This document shows, piece after piece, positions 26,230-34,974 of a stretch of DNA of 64,000 bases (the first letter of the stretch is position 1; every line of letters starts with the position of its first letter). A model generated the notes under the pieces. The model did not search any database, was not told the origin of the DNA, and saw only the letters and a list, made by a program, of their open reading frames with translations. Source of the DNA: an uncultured Dongia sp. Its GTDB lineage: Bacteria > Pseudomonadota > Alphaproteobacteria > Dongiales > Dongiaceae. The DNA is taken from positions 310,001-374,000 of the forward strand of contig NZ_CAKZGO010000004.1 in the NCBI RefSeq assembly GCF_936916975.1. Direction: 5' to 3'. Both the position numbers and the translations under genes were made by a program.

Positions 26230-26247
26230 GAATAAGGGTCGAAGCCG

Positions 26248-26826
26248 ATGAACGAGACGCCGGATAAATCCGTGGCAGGCACCGCCGCCGTGAGCACAGC
26301 AGAGAAGACGCTGCTGATCATCGACGATGACGCGCCCTATCGCCAGCGGCTTGCCATGGCGCTGGAGAAGCGCGGCTTCCAGGTGGCGCAGGCCGAGAGC
26401 GTCGAGGCCGGCATCGCGAGCGCCAAGGCGCATCCGCCGCGCTATGCCGTGGTCGATCTGCGGCTGGCCGATGGCAGCGGCCTGGATGTCGTGCCGGAGA
26501 TCAAGAAGAGCCGGCCGGATTGCCGCGTCGTCATCCTGACCGGCTATGGCAATATCGCCACCGCGGTGGCCGCGATCAAATCCGGCGCCATCGATTACCT
26601 GCCCAAGCCGGCCGATGCCGATCAGGTGGAAGCGGCACTGCTGGAGCATCGCGACGCGCTGCCGCCGCCCCCGGAACAGCCGATGACCGCCGACCGCGTG
26701 CGCTGGGAACATATCCAGCGCGTCTACGAACAATGCGACCGCAACGTCTCGGAAACCGCCCGGCGCCTGCGCATGCATCGGCGGACCCTGCAGCGCATCC
26801 TGGCGAAGTATGCGCCACGGGCGTGA
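26248..26826 (+). CDS. regA: Response regulator RegA (PrrA/ActR family)
   Basis: A 192-residue two-domain regulator. The receiver domain has IIDDDAPYRQRLA, the phospho-acceptor Asp70 in VVDLRLADGSGLDV, the Thr in ILTGYGNIATAV and the Lys in YLPKPAD. A proline-rich linker (PPPPEQP) leads to the Fis-type helix-turn-helix with NVSETARRLRMHRRTLQRIL, which is nearly invariant in RegA/PrrA/ActR. An extra N-terminal 17 residues precede the usual start. It is the direct partner of the kinase upstream. Confidence 0.95.
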   Translation: MNETPDKSVAGTAAVSTAEKTLLIIDDDAPYRQRLAMALEKRGFQVAQAESVEAGIASAKAHPPRYAVVDLRLADGSGLDVVPEIKKSRPDCRVVILTGYGNIATAVAAIKSGAIDYLPKPADADQVEAALLEHRDALPPPPEQPMTADRVRWEHIQRVYEQCDRNVSETARRLRMHRRTLQRILAKYAPRA

Positions 26827-26832
26827 GTCCTC

Positions 26833-27321
26833 ATGAGTTTCGCTGAAAGCTATGTCGGCAAGCTGCGGCAGAAGGTCGGCAACGATCTGCTGCTGCTACC
26901 CGGCGCCAGTTGCCTGTTCGTCGATGCGGATGGCCGCTTCCTGCTGGAACGGCGCAGCGATTTCGGCATCTGGGGAATCCCCGGGGGAAATGCGGAACCC
27001 GGTGAGGACATCACCACGCTGATCCGGCGCGAGATGGTGGAAGAGACCGGTGTGATGGCGGAGACGCTGACGCCCTATGGCTTTGCCTCCGACCCCGCCA
27101 CCAAGACCATCACCTTTCCCAACGGGCATCAGTGCCAGTTCTTCGTGATGCTGTTCTGTGCGGAATGGCCGGTGGGCGCGGTTCCTGTCGCCTCGGCGGA
27201 ATCGCTGGAGTTCGGCTGGTTCACGCTGGAGACCCTGCCGGCGGATTGCATGCCGGCCACCCGCGCCAGCATCGGCGCCTATCACCGGTTCAAGGCAACC
27301 GGCGTCTTTCAGATGGTGTGA
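26833..27321 (+). CDS. Nudix hydrolase
   Basis: A 162-residue Nudix protein with a canonical box: G-x5-E-x7-REMVEETGV, beginning at GGNAEPGED. The Nudix fold is supported by CLFVDADGRFLLERRSDFGIW before the box and by FPNGHQCQFFVMLFCAEW after it. Substrates of such proteins range from ADP-ribose to dNTPs and cannot be told from the sequence. It follows regA by 6 bases, so it may be co-transcribed with the redox regulator. Confidence 0.9.
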   Translation: MSFAESYVGKLRQKVGNDLLLLPGASCLFVDADGRFLLERRSDFGIWGIPGGNAEPGEDITTLIRREMVEETGVMAETLTPYGFASDPATKTITFPNGHQCQFFVMLFCAEWPVGAVPVASAESLEFGWFTLETLPADCMPATRASIGAYHRFKATGVFQMV

Positions 27322-27330
27322 GGGACAGCT

Positions 27331-27432
27331 CCCCCCCCCTTCAGGGGGGAGGTCGGGAGGGGGGCTGCGTCAGTTTCGCTCTCGCAGAATCATCACCCAT
27401 GCCCCCACCTAACCTCCCCCTAAAGGGGGAGG
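27331..27432. repeat. Pair of C-run/G-run palindromes
   Basis: Two inverted repeats lie between the Nudix gene and the DoxX gene. The first, near 27331-27350, is a C-run, CTTCA, then a G-run. The second, at 27413-27432, is CCTCCCCC-TAAA-GGGGGAGG with perfect arms. They belong to the same GC-rich intergenic class as 2950-3006 and separate two convergent genes. Confidence 0.65.
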
Positions 27433-27452
27433 GACTTAGTACGCAGCCTGTC

Positions 27453-27851
27453 TCACCGATCCTTGCCCATCTTCGCATCAACGCTCCACGGGCCGGGGCC
27501 GGCGAAGACGAAGTAGAAGAAGATGAAGCAATAGAGCAGCGCCGCTTCACCGCCATTGGTGGCCGGGAAGAAGTTCTGCGGCGCGTGCGCCATGAAATAG
27601 GCGACGGCCATCGTACCGGAGCAGATGAAGGCGGCAGCCCGGGTGAAGAGGCCGATGGCGATGAGGCCACCACCGACGAGTTCGATCCAGCCGGCGATCC
27701 AGCCGGCCGAGCCGGGTTCCGCCACGAAGCCGAGATCGGGGAAGCCGAGATGCTTGCCCAGGCCATGCACCATGAAGGCAAGGCCGGCAACGATGCGAAC
27801 GATGCTGAGCACGCGCGGCGCCCATGGGTTGAGTTGGTCGCGAAGAGCCAT
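27453..27851 (-). CDS. DoxX family membrane protein
   Basis: A 132-residue protein with four membrane helices, started at the ATG at 27851 (MALRDQLNP) where GGGGA lies 7 bases upstream. The family signature is clear: VRIVAGLAFMVHGLGKHLGF with a conserved His, then AGWIELVGGGLIAIGLFTR and AYFMAHAPQNFFP. DoxX proteins are linked to thiol or quinone redox processes and oxidative stress in several bacteria; the role here is unknown. Confidence 0.88.
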   Translation of the reverse strand: MALRDQLNPWAPRVLSIVRIVAGLAFMVHGLGKHLGFPDLGFVAEPGSAGWIAGWIELVGGGLIAIGLFTRAAAFICSGTMAVAYFMAHAPQNFFPATNGGEAALLYCFIFFYFVFAGPGPWSVDAKMGKDR

Positions 27852-27974
27852 CGCTGGTCCCCTGTCTGATGCGGCCTCGAAGCGGTCCGCTGGCTGGCAT
27901 CCGCCGAGGGGCGGGCTGGTCCGACCATAGTTGACCGACTCCGGCGCTGCCAAGACGGCGCCATTTGGCGCTGG

Positions 27975-28634
27975 CTAAACCCCTAATAGACTTGCGACTT
28001 CTTTCATGTCGCCGACCACGCTGCTGGCGCCAGCTGTATGCAGCCGCGCGGCGAGATCGGGCCGCGCATGGCTGCCGCCGATGAAGCCGATGACCGGCAT
28101 GCCGGCGGATTTGGCCGCGGTGACGCCGGCGATGCTGTCCTCGATCACCACGCAATCCTGCGGCGAAACACCCATTTCGCGCGCGGCGTGGAGGAAGAGG
28201 TCCGGCGCCGGCTTGCCGTGGCTTACCATCGTGGCGCTGAAGATATGCGGCGCCAGGCGGTCATAAAGACCGGCCAGCCCCAGGCTGTGCTGCAGCCGTT
28301 CCGGTGAGCTTGATGAGGCGACACAACGCGCACAGGTGAGCCGGTCGAGAAGATCGCTGATGCCGGCGATGGCGGTGAGCTCGCGCTCGAACACGGCCTC
28401 GGTTTCGGCATGGACCGCCGCCACGCAATCGGCGGGTGCCGTCCAGTTGAAATGCGTCTCGATCAGTTTCAGGCTGCTGGCCCAGCTCAAGCCGATGCAA
28501 TGACTGACGATGAAATCATCAGCCATGTCGATGCCGAAGCGACGAAACACGCGAGTCTCCGCGACGCAGGCCAGATGTTCGCTGTCGATGAGCACGCCGT
28601 CGCAATCGAAGATGACCAGCTTTGGCGCGAACAT
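27975..28634 (-). CDS. HAD superfamily phosphatase (beta-phosphoglucomutase/phosphoglycolate phosphatase-like)
   Basis: A 219-residue haloacid dehalogenase hydrolase. Motif I is FDCDGVLIDSE (nucleophile and acid Asp pair), motif II is ASSSSPERL, motif III has the Lys of HGKPAPDLFL, and motif IV is VIEDSIAGVTAAKSAG. The helical cap between residues 15 and 90 marks subfamily IA. The substrate is probably a sugar phosphate or small phosphomonoester and cannot be assigned further. It precedes the UbiH-like gene's stop by 3 bases on the same strand, so it is likely co-transcribed downstream of it. Confidence 0.9.
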   Translation of the reverse strand: MFAPKLVIFDCDGVLIDSEHLACVAETRVFRRFGIDMADDFIVSHCIGLSWASSLKLIETHFNWTAPADCVAAVHAETEAVFERELTAIAGISDLLDRLTCARCVASSSSPERLQHSLGLAGLYDRLAPHIFSATMVSHGKPAPDLFLHAAREMGVSPQDCVVIEDSIAGVTAAKSAGMPVIGFIGGSHARPDLAARLHTAGASSVVGDMKEVASLLGV

Positions 28635-28637
28635 ATT

Positions 28638-29972
28638 TTAGAGTCGTTGGCCGCGAACGAGGCGCGGCAGATCGCCGACGACGCCCATGGCATGGCGCAT
28701 GGCGACGCGCTTCAACGGCATCGCCTTGTTGAAGACATAGAAACCGAGATCGCGCAGCAGCCGCACCGGCGGCAGATCGTTGGAGAAGAGGCGCGTCAAT
28801 CCATCGGTCACCAGCACCATCATGAGGTTGTCGAAACGCCGCCAGCGCGCATAGCCCTCAAGCGTGCCGAGACTGCCGATATCGAGGCCGAGACGGTGCG
28901 CATCGACCAGCACTTCCGCCAGAGCCGCCACATCGCGCACACCCATGTTGAAGCCCTGCCCCGCAATAGGATGCATGCCATGGGCGGCGTCGCCGGTCAG
29001 CGCCAGGCCTTCCTTGATGTAGCTGTCGGCCAGCACCATCTTGAGCGGGTAGTTGAAGCGCGGGCCGATGGGGCGGATGCGGCCCAGCGTGTTGCCAAAG
29101 CGCCGCTCAATCTCGCGCCCCAGATCGGCATCGGACAAAGAGAGCAGCATCGGGATGATGCGCGGGTCCTCGGTCCAGACGATCGAGGAACGATGGCGCA
29201 CGCTGCCGGCATCGTCGACCTCGTCGGTCATCGGCAGCATGGCGAAGGGGCCGATGGGCAGGAAATGTTCGTGCGCGACACCGTCATGCGCCAGCTCATG
29301 GGTGACGGTGCAGACGATGGCGCTGTGCTTGTAGCCGAGTTCCCGCGCACCGATGCCGGCCATGCGCCGCACGGCGGATTGCCGGCCATCGGCGCCGATG
29401 ACGAGGCGCGCACGCACCTCGCGACCGTCGCTCAATGTGGCGAGGTTCGATTTCCCCTGGAACTCGATCGCCGTCACGGTCATCGCCGGGATATGCGTGA
29501 CGCTGGGCAGTTCCTGGAGACGCCGGATGAGGCCCTGGCGGATGGCGCGGTTCTCGATGATCCAGCCGAAGGGCGGGGGTGTGCCATCGGCGCCCGGTAC
29601 GGATTCCGGCTGCAGATCGGCAAAATGGTAATGGACGAAGAACGGGCTCGCGGCCTTGTACTGCCAGCCGCCATCGGAGACGCGGATATCGCGGATGGGC
29701 TCGGCCTTGTCAGCCACATAATCCCAGGCGCCGATCCCCGCCAGCACCTGCTGCGAGCCATAGGCGATGGCCGAGGAACGACCGTCGAACGCGGGCTCCG
29801 CCATATCGGGCAGCTTTTCCGCCTCGACCAGCAGAGTCGCAATGCCAGCGCCACCCAGGGCCGCCGCCATGGCCATGCCGACCATGCCGCCACCGACGAT
29901 CAGCACCTCGGTTTCGAGCATATCTACCAAGGTATCCAATTGAGAATTCTGGGTTAAAGATGAAGCACTCAT
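28638..29972 (-). CDS. UbiH/UbiF-type FAD-dependent ubiquinone biosynthesis hydroxylase
   Basis: A flavoprotein monooxygenase of about 444 residues with the three family motifs: LIVGGGMVGMAMAAALGGAG (FAD Rossmann GxGxxG), the DG motif GADGRQSAVRRMAGI, and TGDAAHGMHPIAGQGFNMGV (FAD/ribityl GD motif). The last one is highly characteristic of UbiH/UbiF/VisC. It acts at the inner membrane surface on polyprenyl-benzoquinone intermediates. Which ring position it hydroxylates cannot be told. A GTG at 29981 and a later ATG at 29921 are alternative starts. Confidence 0.9.
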   Translation of the reverse strand: MSASSLTQNSQLDTLVDMLETEVLIVGGGMVGMAMAAALGGAGIATLLVEAEKLPDMAEPAFDGRSSAIAYGSQQVLAGIGAWDYVADKAEPIRDIRVSDGGWQYKAASPFFVHYHFADLQPESVPGADGTPPPFGWIIENRAIRQGLIRRLQELPSVTHIPAMTVTAIEFQGKSNLATLSDGREVRARLVIGADGRQSAVRRMAGIGARELGYKHSAIVCTVTHELAHDGVAHEHFLPIGPFAMLPMTDEVDDAGSVRHRSSIVWTEDPRIIPMLLSLSDADLGREIERRFGNTLGRIRPIGPRFNYPLKMVLADSYIKEGLALTGDAAHGMHPIAGQGFNMGVRDVAALAEVLVDAHRLGLDIGSLGTLEGYARWRRFDNLMMVLVTDGLTRLFSNDLPPVRLLRDLGFYVFNKAMPLKRVAMRHAMGVVGDLPRLVRGQRL

Positions 29973-30024
29973 GGGCCGCACAATCCCGGTTTACGGGCGC
30001 GCTGTCCAGCGGCTATAAGGCCGC

Positions 30025-30798
30025 ATGAAACTGGCCCCCGATTGGAACAGGACCGCCCAGGATTACGCCCGCCACCGGGCCGGCTTTCCAGACTGGTTCT
30101 ATGACCGGATGGCCGAACGTGGCCTGCTTCGGAAAAACGCGCAGATTCTCGATATTGGCACCGGGACCGGATATCTGGCCCGCGGCTTTGCCCAGCGTGG
30201 TTGCGCCGTCACCGGTCTCGACGTGGCGCCCGGCATGATGGAGGCGGCGCGCGGTCTCGACACTGCGGCTGGGGTCTCGATTCGCTACCTCGTCGCACCC
30301 GCGGAAGCGACCGGCCTGCCTGCGGGCACATTCGATCTGGTGACCGCCGGCACCTGCTGGCACTGGTTCGACCGGCCCAAGGTGATGGCCGAGGCGATGC
30401 GGCTTCTCAAGCCCGGTGGACATCTGGTCATCGCCAATCTGGTCTGGCTGCAGCTGGCGGGTAATGTGGCCGCGGCAACCGAGGCGCTCATCGAGGCGCA
30501 CAATCCGTCCTGGCATCTGGGCGGTTGGGAAGGACACAGCGCCGACCAGCAGCGCGATCTGATCGAGGGTGGTTTTGTCGACCGCGAGAGCGCCTCGCTC
30601 GATTACGACATCCCCTATAGCCCTGAGGCCTGGCGCGGCCGCATCCGCGGCTCGGCAGGCATCTCAGCCAGTCTCGGGCCGGATGAGGTGGAAAAATTCG
30701 ACGGCGAGCTTGGCGCCCTGCTCGCCCGGGATTTTCCCGGCGACCCGATCCCGGTGCCGCACCGACTGGTGACGCTGTGGGGGCGCAAGCCGCTATGA
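30025..30798 (+). CDS. Class I SAM-dependent methyltransferase
   Basis: A 257-residue methyltransferase of the UbiE/Methyltransf_11 type. Motif I is ILDIGTGTGYLARGFAQRG, the acidic loop after it is GLDVAPGMMEAA, and LVTAGTCWHWFDRPKVMAEA plus LLKPGGHLVIAN form motifs II/III. The N-terminal RTAQDYARHRAGFPDWFYD block is common in this group. The substrate is unknown. It is coupled to the acetyltransferase gene by an ATGA overlap and is divergent from the UbiH-like gene. Confidence 0.88.
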   Translation: MKLAPDWNRTAQDYARHRAGFPDWFYDRMAERGLLRKNAQILDIGTGTGYLARGFAQRGCAVTGLDVAPGMMEAARGLDTAAGVSIRYLVAPAEATGLPAGTFDLVTAGTCWHWFDRPKVMAEAMRLLKPGGHLVIANLVWLQLAGNVAAATEALIEAHNPSWHLGGWEGHSADQQRDLIEGGFVDRESASLDYDIPYSPEAWRGRIRGSAGISASLGPDEVEKFDGELGALLARDFPGDPIPVPHRLVTLWGRKPL

Positions 30799-31346
30799 AG
30801 ATCCGCGCCGCCACAGCCGCCGATTTGCCGATCATCGCCGAGATCCATCTCAAAGGCTGGGAACTCGCTTATGGCGGTTTCATCTCGGCGGATCAGCTGG
30901 CGGCGATGCAGCCGGAGAAGCGCCTGCCGCTGTGGCAGGCGTGGTTTGCGGATCAGAAGAAGCTGATCCTCGTCGGTGGCATTGGCGCCGAGATCGACGG
31001 CTTCATCCTCGGCGGGCCGGTGAAGGATCACGAGATCACCGATGGCGCCAGTCTCAGCGGCTTCGATTGCGAGATCTATTCGCTCCACTGCCGCGCGGCT
31101 GTGCAGGGCAAGGGTCTCGGCCGCGCGCTGCTGGGCGCGGCTACGGCACAGTGGGCCGCCGAGGGTCGCACGGCACTGATGCTCTGGGCTTATGCCGACA
31201 ATGCCTACCGCAAATTCTACGAACGCATCGGTGGTGAGGTTATTGCGCACGGGCTGGATGACGGGATTCTCGATGTCGCCTATGGCTGGCGGGATTTGGG
31301 CGACTTGATCGGAACAATCGGGCTGGAGCAGCATCATGTATCGTGA
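30795..31346 (+). CDS. GNAT family N-acetyltransferase
   Basis: A 183-residue acetyltransferase. It starts MKIRAATAADLPIIAEIH, typical of GNAT motif C. The acetyl-CoA loop is AVQGKGLGRALLGAATAQW (Q/RxxGxG/A pattern), followed by LMLWAYADNAYRKFYERIGGE, the usual motif B. The start at 30795 uses the ATGA shared with the methyltransferase stop. The target is unknown. It overlaps the next gene by 11 bases. Confidence 0.9.
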   Translation: MKIRAATAADLPIIAEIHLKGWELAYGGFISADQLAAMQPEKRLPLWQAWFADQKKLILVGGIGAEIDGFILGGPVKDHEITDGASLSGFDCEIYSLHCRAAVQGKGLGRALLGAATAQWAAEGRTALMLWAYADNAYRKFYERIGGEVIAHGLDDGILDVAYGWRDLGDLIGTIGLEQHHVS

Positions 31347-32082
31347 CTGGTCGCAAGATATTCCGGTAATGAGATATGTTGGGTTGTTTGCCTTGGCCAT
31401 GAGCGTGCTGGTCGTGACGGACTCCCTGAAATCGCTCTTAAGCGATTTTCGCGCTGGGGCACCTCTCGATATGGAAGACTTAGGATCATTCGTATTCTGG
31501 GCGTCTCTCACTCCGCTATATCTGACGTTCATTGGCCCATGGCGCAAAACGGCGCCAACCGAAACGAACGATGATCCGCTACAGGAAAAAATCTATGAAG
31601 AGGCCTTTGAGGGGCGGATCATAAACATCCTGGTGGTGTGGTCGTTTTTCATCGGATGCCTGACACAGACCTTGGTATCGGGACGTGACGGCGAGTCTTT
31701 TATGTCGGCGATGGCGGTGCCGGCTTTTTTCGCCCTCATCGTCTGCCTCGGTGTTGTCGGCTATTTCCGGCGTTTGTACCGCGTCGCCTTGTCACCTGCT
31801 GGTATTTCCATCAGCAAGATCAAGGCAGGCACGATTTCGTGGCAGGATATCGTCGAAGCAAAAAACCTGCGTCAGCTAGGGACCAATACGATTGTCCTGA
31901 CGATTAAGGATCCAGCGAAATATGGCCTTAAACGCCCAACCTTAAAGATTGTCCTGATGCTTCTGCCCGCGACCTCAGAGAATCTCTTGGCCGCGATCCA
32001 ATTGCGCCATTCTGCGTTTGGGCAGCAACAAATATTACCGACCGAACATATGACTCTCAGCCCCGCCGGGCAAATGCTTTAA
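31336..32082 (+). CDS. Hypothetical membrane protein with a PH-like C-terminus
   Basis: I do not recognise a family. The 248-residue protein has four hydrophobic segments (near residues 14-32, 48-66, 98-115 and 125-145). A soluble C-terminal domain (RVALSPAGISISKIKAGTISWQDIVEAK) resembles a bacterial PH/YcxB-like domain. Its GC content is lower than that of neighbours and codon use is mixed. It overlaps the acetyltransferase gene by 11 bases and ends 9 bases before guaA. GGAG lies 8 bases before the ATG. Confidence 0.7.
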   Translation: MYRDWSQDIPVMRYVGLFALAMSVLVVTDSLKSLLSDFRAGAPLDMEDLGSFVFWASLTPLYLTFIGPWRKTAPTETNDDPLQEKIYEEAFEGRIINILVVWSFFIGCLTQTLVSGRDGESFMSAMAVPAFFALIVCLGVVGYFRRLYRVALSPAGISISKIKAGTISWQDIVEAKNLRQLGTNTIVLTIKDPAKYGLKRPTLKIVLMLLPATSENLLAAIQLRHSAFGQQQILPTEHMTLSPAGQML

Positions 32083-32091
32083 GGAGACCGA

Positions 32092-33639
32092 ATGACCGAC
32101 CGCATTCTTATTCTCGATTTCGGCTCGCAGGTGACGCAGTTGATTGCGCGGCGTCTGCGCGAGGCTGGGGTTTATTGCGAGATCTTCCCGTTCAGTGCCG
32201 ATGCCGCGCGCATCAAGGCGTTTGATCCCAAGGGCATCATCCTGTCCGGTTCGCCACATTCGGTGACGACCGACGATGGGCCGCGGGCGCCGGAATACGT
32301 CTGGCAATCGAAGCTGCCGGTGCTGGGCATCTGCTATGGCGAGCAGACCATGTGCGCGCAGTTGGGTGGTAAGGTGGAGGGCTCGGACCATCGAGAATTC
32401 GGCCGCGCCGAATTGCAGGTGCAGAAGGAAGTGCCGCTGTTCGAGGGCGTCTGGGTCAAGGGCGGATCGTATCAGGTGTGGATGAGCCATGGCGACCGCG
32501 TCGCCGCCATTCCGGCGGGCTTTGAAGTCATTGCGGTCTCGTCGGGCGCACCCTATGCCGCCATCGCCAATGTGAAAGACAAGCGCTACGCCGTACAGTT
32601 CCACCCCGAAGTGGCGCACACACCGGACGGCGCCAAGCTGCTCTCCAACTTCGTCCACAAGATCTGCGGCTGCAAGAGCGACTGGACCATGGCCGCCTTC
32701 CGCGACCAGGAGATCGCCAAGATCCGCGCCCAGGTGGGCAAGGGCAAGGTGATCTGCGGCCTGTCGGGTGGTGTCGATTCAGCGGTCGCGGCGGTGCTGA
32801 TCCACCAGGCGATCGGCGATCAGTTGACCTGCATCTTCGTCGATCATGGACTCTTGCGCGCCGGTGAAGCGGACCAGGTCGTGGAACTCTTCCGCGACAG
32901 CTACAACATCCCGCTGGTCCACCGCGATGCGTCCGAGATGTTCCTGGGACAGCTTGACGGCGTGTCGGACCCGGAGACCAAGCGCAAGACCATCGGGCGC
33001 CTGTTCATCGAGGTGTTCGAAGAAGAAGCGAAGAAAATCGGCGGCGCCGATTTCCTGGCCCAGGGCACGCTCTATCCCGATGTCATCGAAAGTGTCTCCT
33101 TCACCGGCGGCCCATCGGTCACCATCAAGAGCCATCACAATGTCGGCGGCTTGCCCGACCGGATGCGCATGAAGCTGGTCGAGCCCTTGCGCGAATTGTT
33201 CAAGGATGAGGTGCGGCTGCTCGGCCGCGAGCTGGGTCTGCCGGAAAAGATGATCCGCCGCCATCCCTTCCCCGGCCCCGGCCTTGCCATCCGCATCCCG
33301 GGCGCCGTCTCGAAAGAGAAATGCGACATCCTGCGGAAAGCCGACACGATCTATCTCGAGGAGATCGACAAGGCCGGGCTCTACGAGAAGATCTGGCAGG
33401 CCTTCGCCGTCCTGCTGCCTGTGCGCACCGTCGGCGTGATGGGCGACGGCCGCACCTATGATTTCGTCTGCGCACTGCGCGCCGTCACCTCCACCGATGG
33501 CATGACGGCGGATTTCTATCCCTTCGAGCCGGCCTTCCTCGGCCGCGTCGCCACCCGCATCGTCAACGAGGTGAAGGGCATCAACCGCGTGGTCTATGAC
33601 TACACCTCGAAGCCGCCCGGAACGATCGAGTGGGAGTGA
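32092..33639 (+). CDS. guaA: GMP synthase (glutamine-hydrolysing)
   Basis: Converts XMP to GMP in purine synthesis. The 515-residue protein has the class I amidotransferase domain first ([25 protein letters not shown] with the nucleophile Cys, and the His/Glu pair in FHPEVAHT). The ATP-pyrophosphatase domain has [10 protein letters not shown]. The dimerisation domain ends in the near-universal C-terminus [14 protein letters not shown] is placed well before the ATG. The last 19 bases lie inside a direct repeat that recurs at 39702, which suggests use of the guaA 3' end as an integration site. Confidence 0.97.
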   Translation: MTDRILILDFGSQVTQLIARRLREAGVYCEIFPFSADAARIKAFDPKGIILSGSPHSVTTDDGPRAPEYVWQSKLPVLGICYGEQTMCAQLGGKVEGSDHREFGRAELQVQKEVPLFEGVWVKGGSYQVWMSHGDRVAAIPAGFEVIAVSSGAPYAAIANVKDKRYAVQFHPEVAHTPDGAKLLSNFVHKICGCKSDWTMAAFRDQEIAKIRAQVGKGKVICGLSGGVDSAVAAVLIHQAIGDQLTCIFVDHGLLRAGEADQVVELFRDSYNIPLVHRDASEMFLGQLDGVSDPETKRKTIGRLFIEVFEEEAKKIGGADFLAQGTLYPDVIESVSFTGGPSVTIKSHHNVGGLPDRMRMKLVEPLRELFKDEVRLLGRELGLPEKMIRRHPFPGPGLAIRIPGAVSKEKCDILRKADTIYLEEIDKAGLYEKIWQAFAVLLPVRTVGVMGDGRTYDFVCALRAVTSTDGMTADFYPFEPAFLGRVATRIVNEVKGINRVVYDYTSKPPGTIEWE

Positions 33640-33642
33640 GGG
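33621..33642 (+). repeat. Direct repeat at the guaA 3' end, candidate attachment site (proximal copy)
   Basis: AACGATCGAGTGGGAGTGAG and two following Gs match 39702-39723 at 20 of 22 positions, with a 15-base perfect core (33624-33638). The core covers the codons for the last Glu-Trp-Glu and part of the stop. The guaA 3' end is a known integration hotspot for genomic islands. No integrase gene is visible between the copies. Confidence 0.65.
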
Positions 33643-33774
33643 GAGCGAGCGGCGGCAACAGAGTAGGTTCGGCGGCGGAATTCGCTGCCGTACAGTTGCC
33701 GCTCCCATCCATCTCTCATCTTCGCTGGACCGGCGTCCGCCCTCGCTGAACTCGCAGGTTCGATCTGCAGCCGG

Positions 33775-34074
33775 TTACCTGACCTCCACCGCCTCCAGCA
33801 CCCATGCCGTTCGGTCGGCCAATTCGGGGATCTTGGCAAAATAGGCTTGATAATGCGGCGTTCTGCGATGCGCCTCGATGGCAGCAGCGTCCAGGTAGAG
33901 TTCGTCCAGCACGTAGCGCTCGCCATGTACCCGGTCCTGCCAGACATCCCAACGCAGGTTTCCGGGCTCAGCTCTACAATGCGGCGCCATACCGGCAAGG
34001 AGTGCTCGCAACTCAGCGGCCTTGCCGGGATGTGCAGTCAGCACGGCAATGATCTTGGACGACGCTTGCGTCAT
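33775..34074 (-). CDS. Antibiotic biosynthesis monooxygenase (ABM) family protein
   Basis: A 99-residue ferredoxin-like ABM/YgiN-type protein from the ATG at 34074, with GGAG 7-8 bases upstream. It has IIAVLTAHPGKAAELRALL, a middle CRAEPGNLRWDVWQD strand and YVLDELYLDAAAIEAHRRTPHY. These are typical of quinol/aldehyde-type monooxygenases and small dimeric detoxification proteins. It is the last of a minus-strand set with the DJ-1 and alcohol dehydrogenase genes, within the guaA-bounded segment. Confidence 0.85.
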   Translation of the reverse strand: MTQASSKIIAVLTAHPGKAAELRALLAGMAPHCRAEPGNLRWDVWQDRVHGERYVLDELYLDAAAIEAHRRTPHYQAYFAKIPELADRTAWVLEAVEVR

Positions 34075-34174
34075 GCGAAGGCTCCAATGGGATGCACAAG
34101 TGCTCAGTGGCCAAGTCTCGCGCACGCCACTCTATACCGCGCGCCCGAAATGCGTCGGCCGGCGGCTCATCAAT

Positions 34175-34858
34175 TCACGCCGGAACGGCAGCCCGTTTGA
34201 GGGCGGCGACCAGCTCTTTCCCGAGCTGTCCCGCCGAGGCCGGGTTCTGGCCGGTGATGAGGCGGCCATCAACGACGACGTGAGGTTGCCAGTTGGCTGC
34301 AGAGGAGTACTCGGCACCCTCCCCCCTTAACGCATCCTCGAGTTCGTATGGTACGTCTTCGCGGGCATAGTCGTATTCTTCCTTTGTTGAAAACGACGTA
34401 AGCTTCTTGCCACGCACGAAGGGCTTTCCATCACCGAGGTCGACGCCGAGTAACGCGCATGGACCGTGACAAACAGCGGTCACGAACTTCCCCGTGGTCC
34501 AAGCGCGCACGACGGCCCTCTGGACATCCGCATTGCGCTGGATGTCGACCATAGGCCCGAGACCGCCGGGCACCAGGATGGCGTCGTAGTCCGCCGCGTC
34601 CACTTCGGACAACTTTCGGCTATGGTTCAGTCGGCGAAAAGCCTTGCTCTCAAGAAATTCCTTCTGGGCGGGGTCATTCTCGTCATACGCGTCATAGGGC
34701 GTCCATCCGCCAGCGGGAGACGCGAACTCTACCGCGATCCCTGCCTTGTCGAGCACCTCGAAAGGATGAGCGATCTCGGCAAAAAAGACGCCGGTCTTGC
34801 GATTGTGCGGACCGATCACGGATGCGTTAGTGACGATGAACAGGACATGTTGGGTCAC
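34175..34858 (-). CDS. DJ-1/PfpI family (Hsp31-like) protein
   Basis: A 227-residue class I glutamine amidotransferase-like protein. The nucleophile elbow is TAVCHGPCALLG (Cys), preceded by YDAILVPGGLGPMVD. EFASPAGGWTPYDAYDEND is characteristic of the Hsp31/YhbO branch, whose members act as glyoxalase III/deglycase or chaperones. It starts with GTG at 34858 with AAGGAA 6 bases upstream. A role in carbonyl or electrophile stress is inferred together with the neighbouring dehydrogenase. Confidence 0.88.
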   Translation of the reverse strand: MTQHVLFIVTNASVIGPHNRKTGVFFAEIAHPFEVLDKAGIAVEFASPAGGWTPYDAYDENDPAQKEFLESKAFRRLNHSRKLSEVDAADYDAILVPGGLGPMVDIQRNADVQRAVVRAWTTGKFVTAVCHGPCALLGVDLGDGKPFVRGKKLTSFSTKEEYDYAREDVPYELEDALRGEGAEYSSAANWQPHVVVDGRLITGQNPASAGQLGKELVAALKRAAVPA

Positions 34859-34974
34859 GGCTTGTTCCTTGATTGAAGGGTGAGGCGTTCAGGGATTCGG
34901 CATATCTGAGCCGACAGGTCGCGCATGGACGACTTGCTGCGGCAGAAATCCGATCCCGTTCTGGTCTTGCATTG

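Noticed and set aside
28410-29957. Plus-strand open frame of about 515 codons
   Set aside because: It is antisense to the UbiH-like gene, whose FAD motifs are unambiguous on the minus strand.
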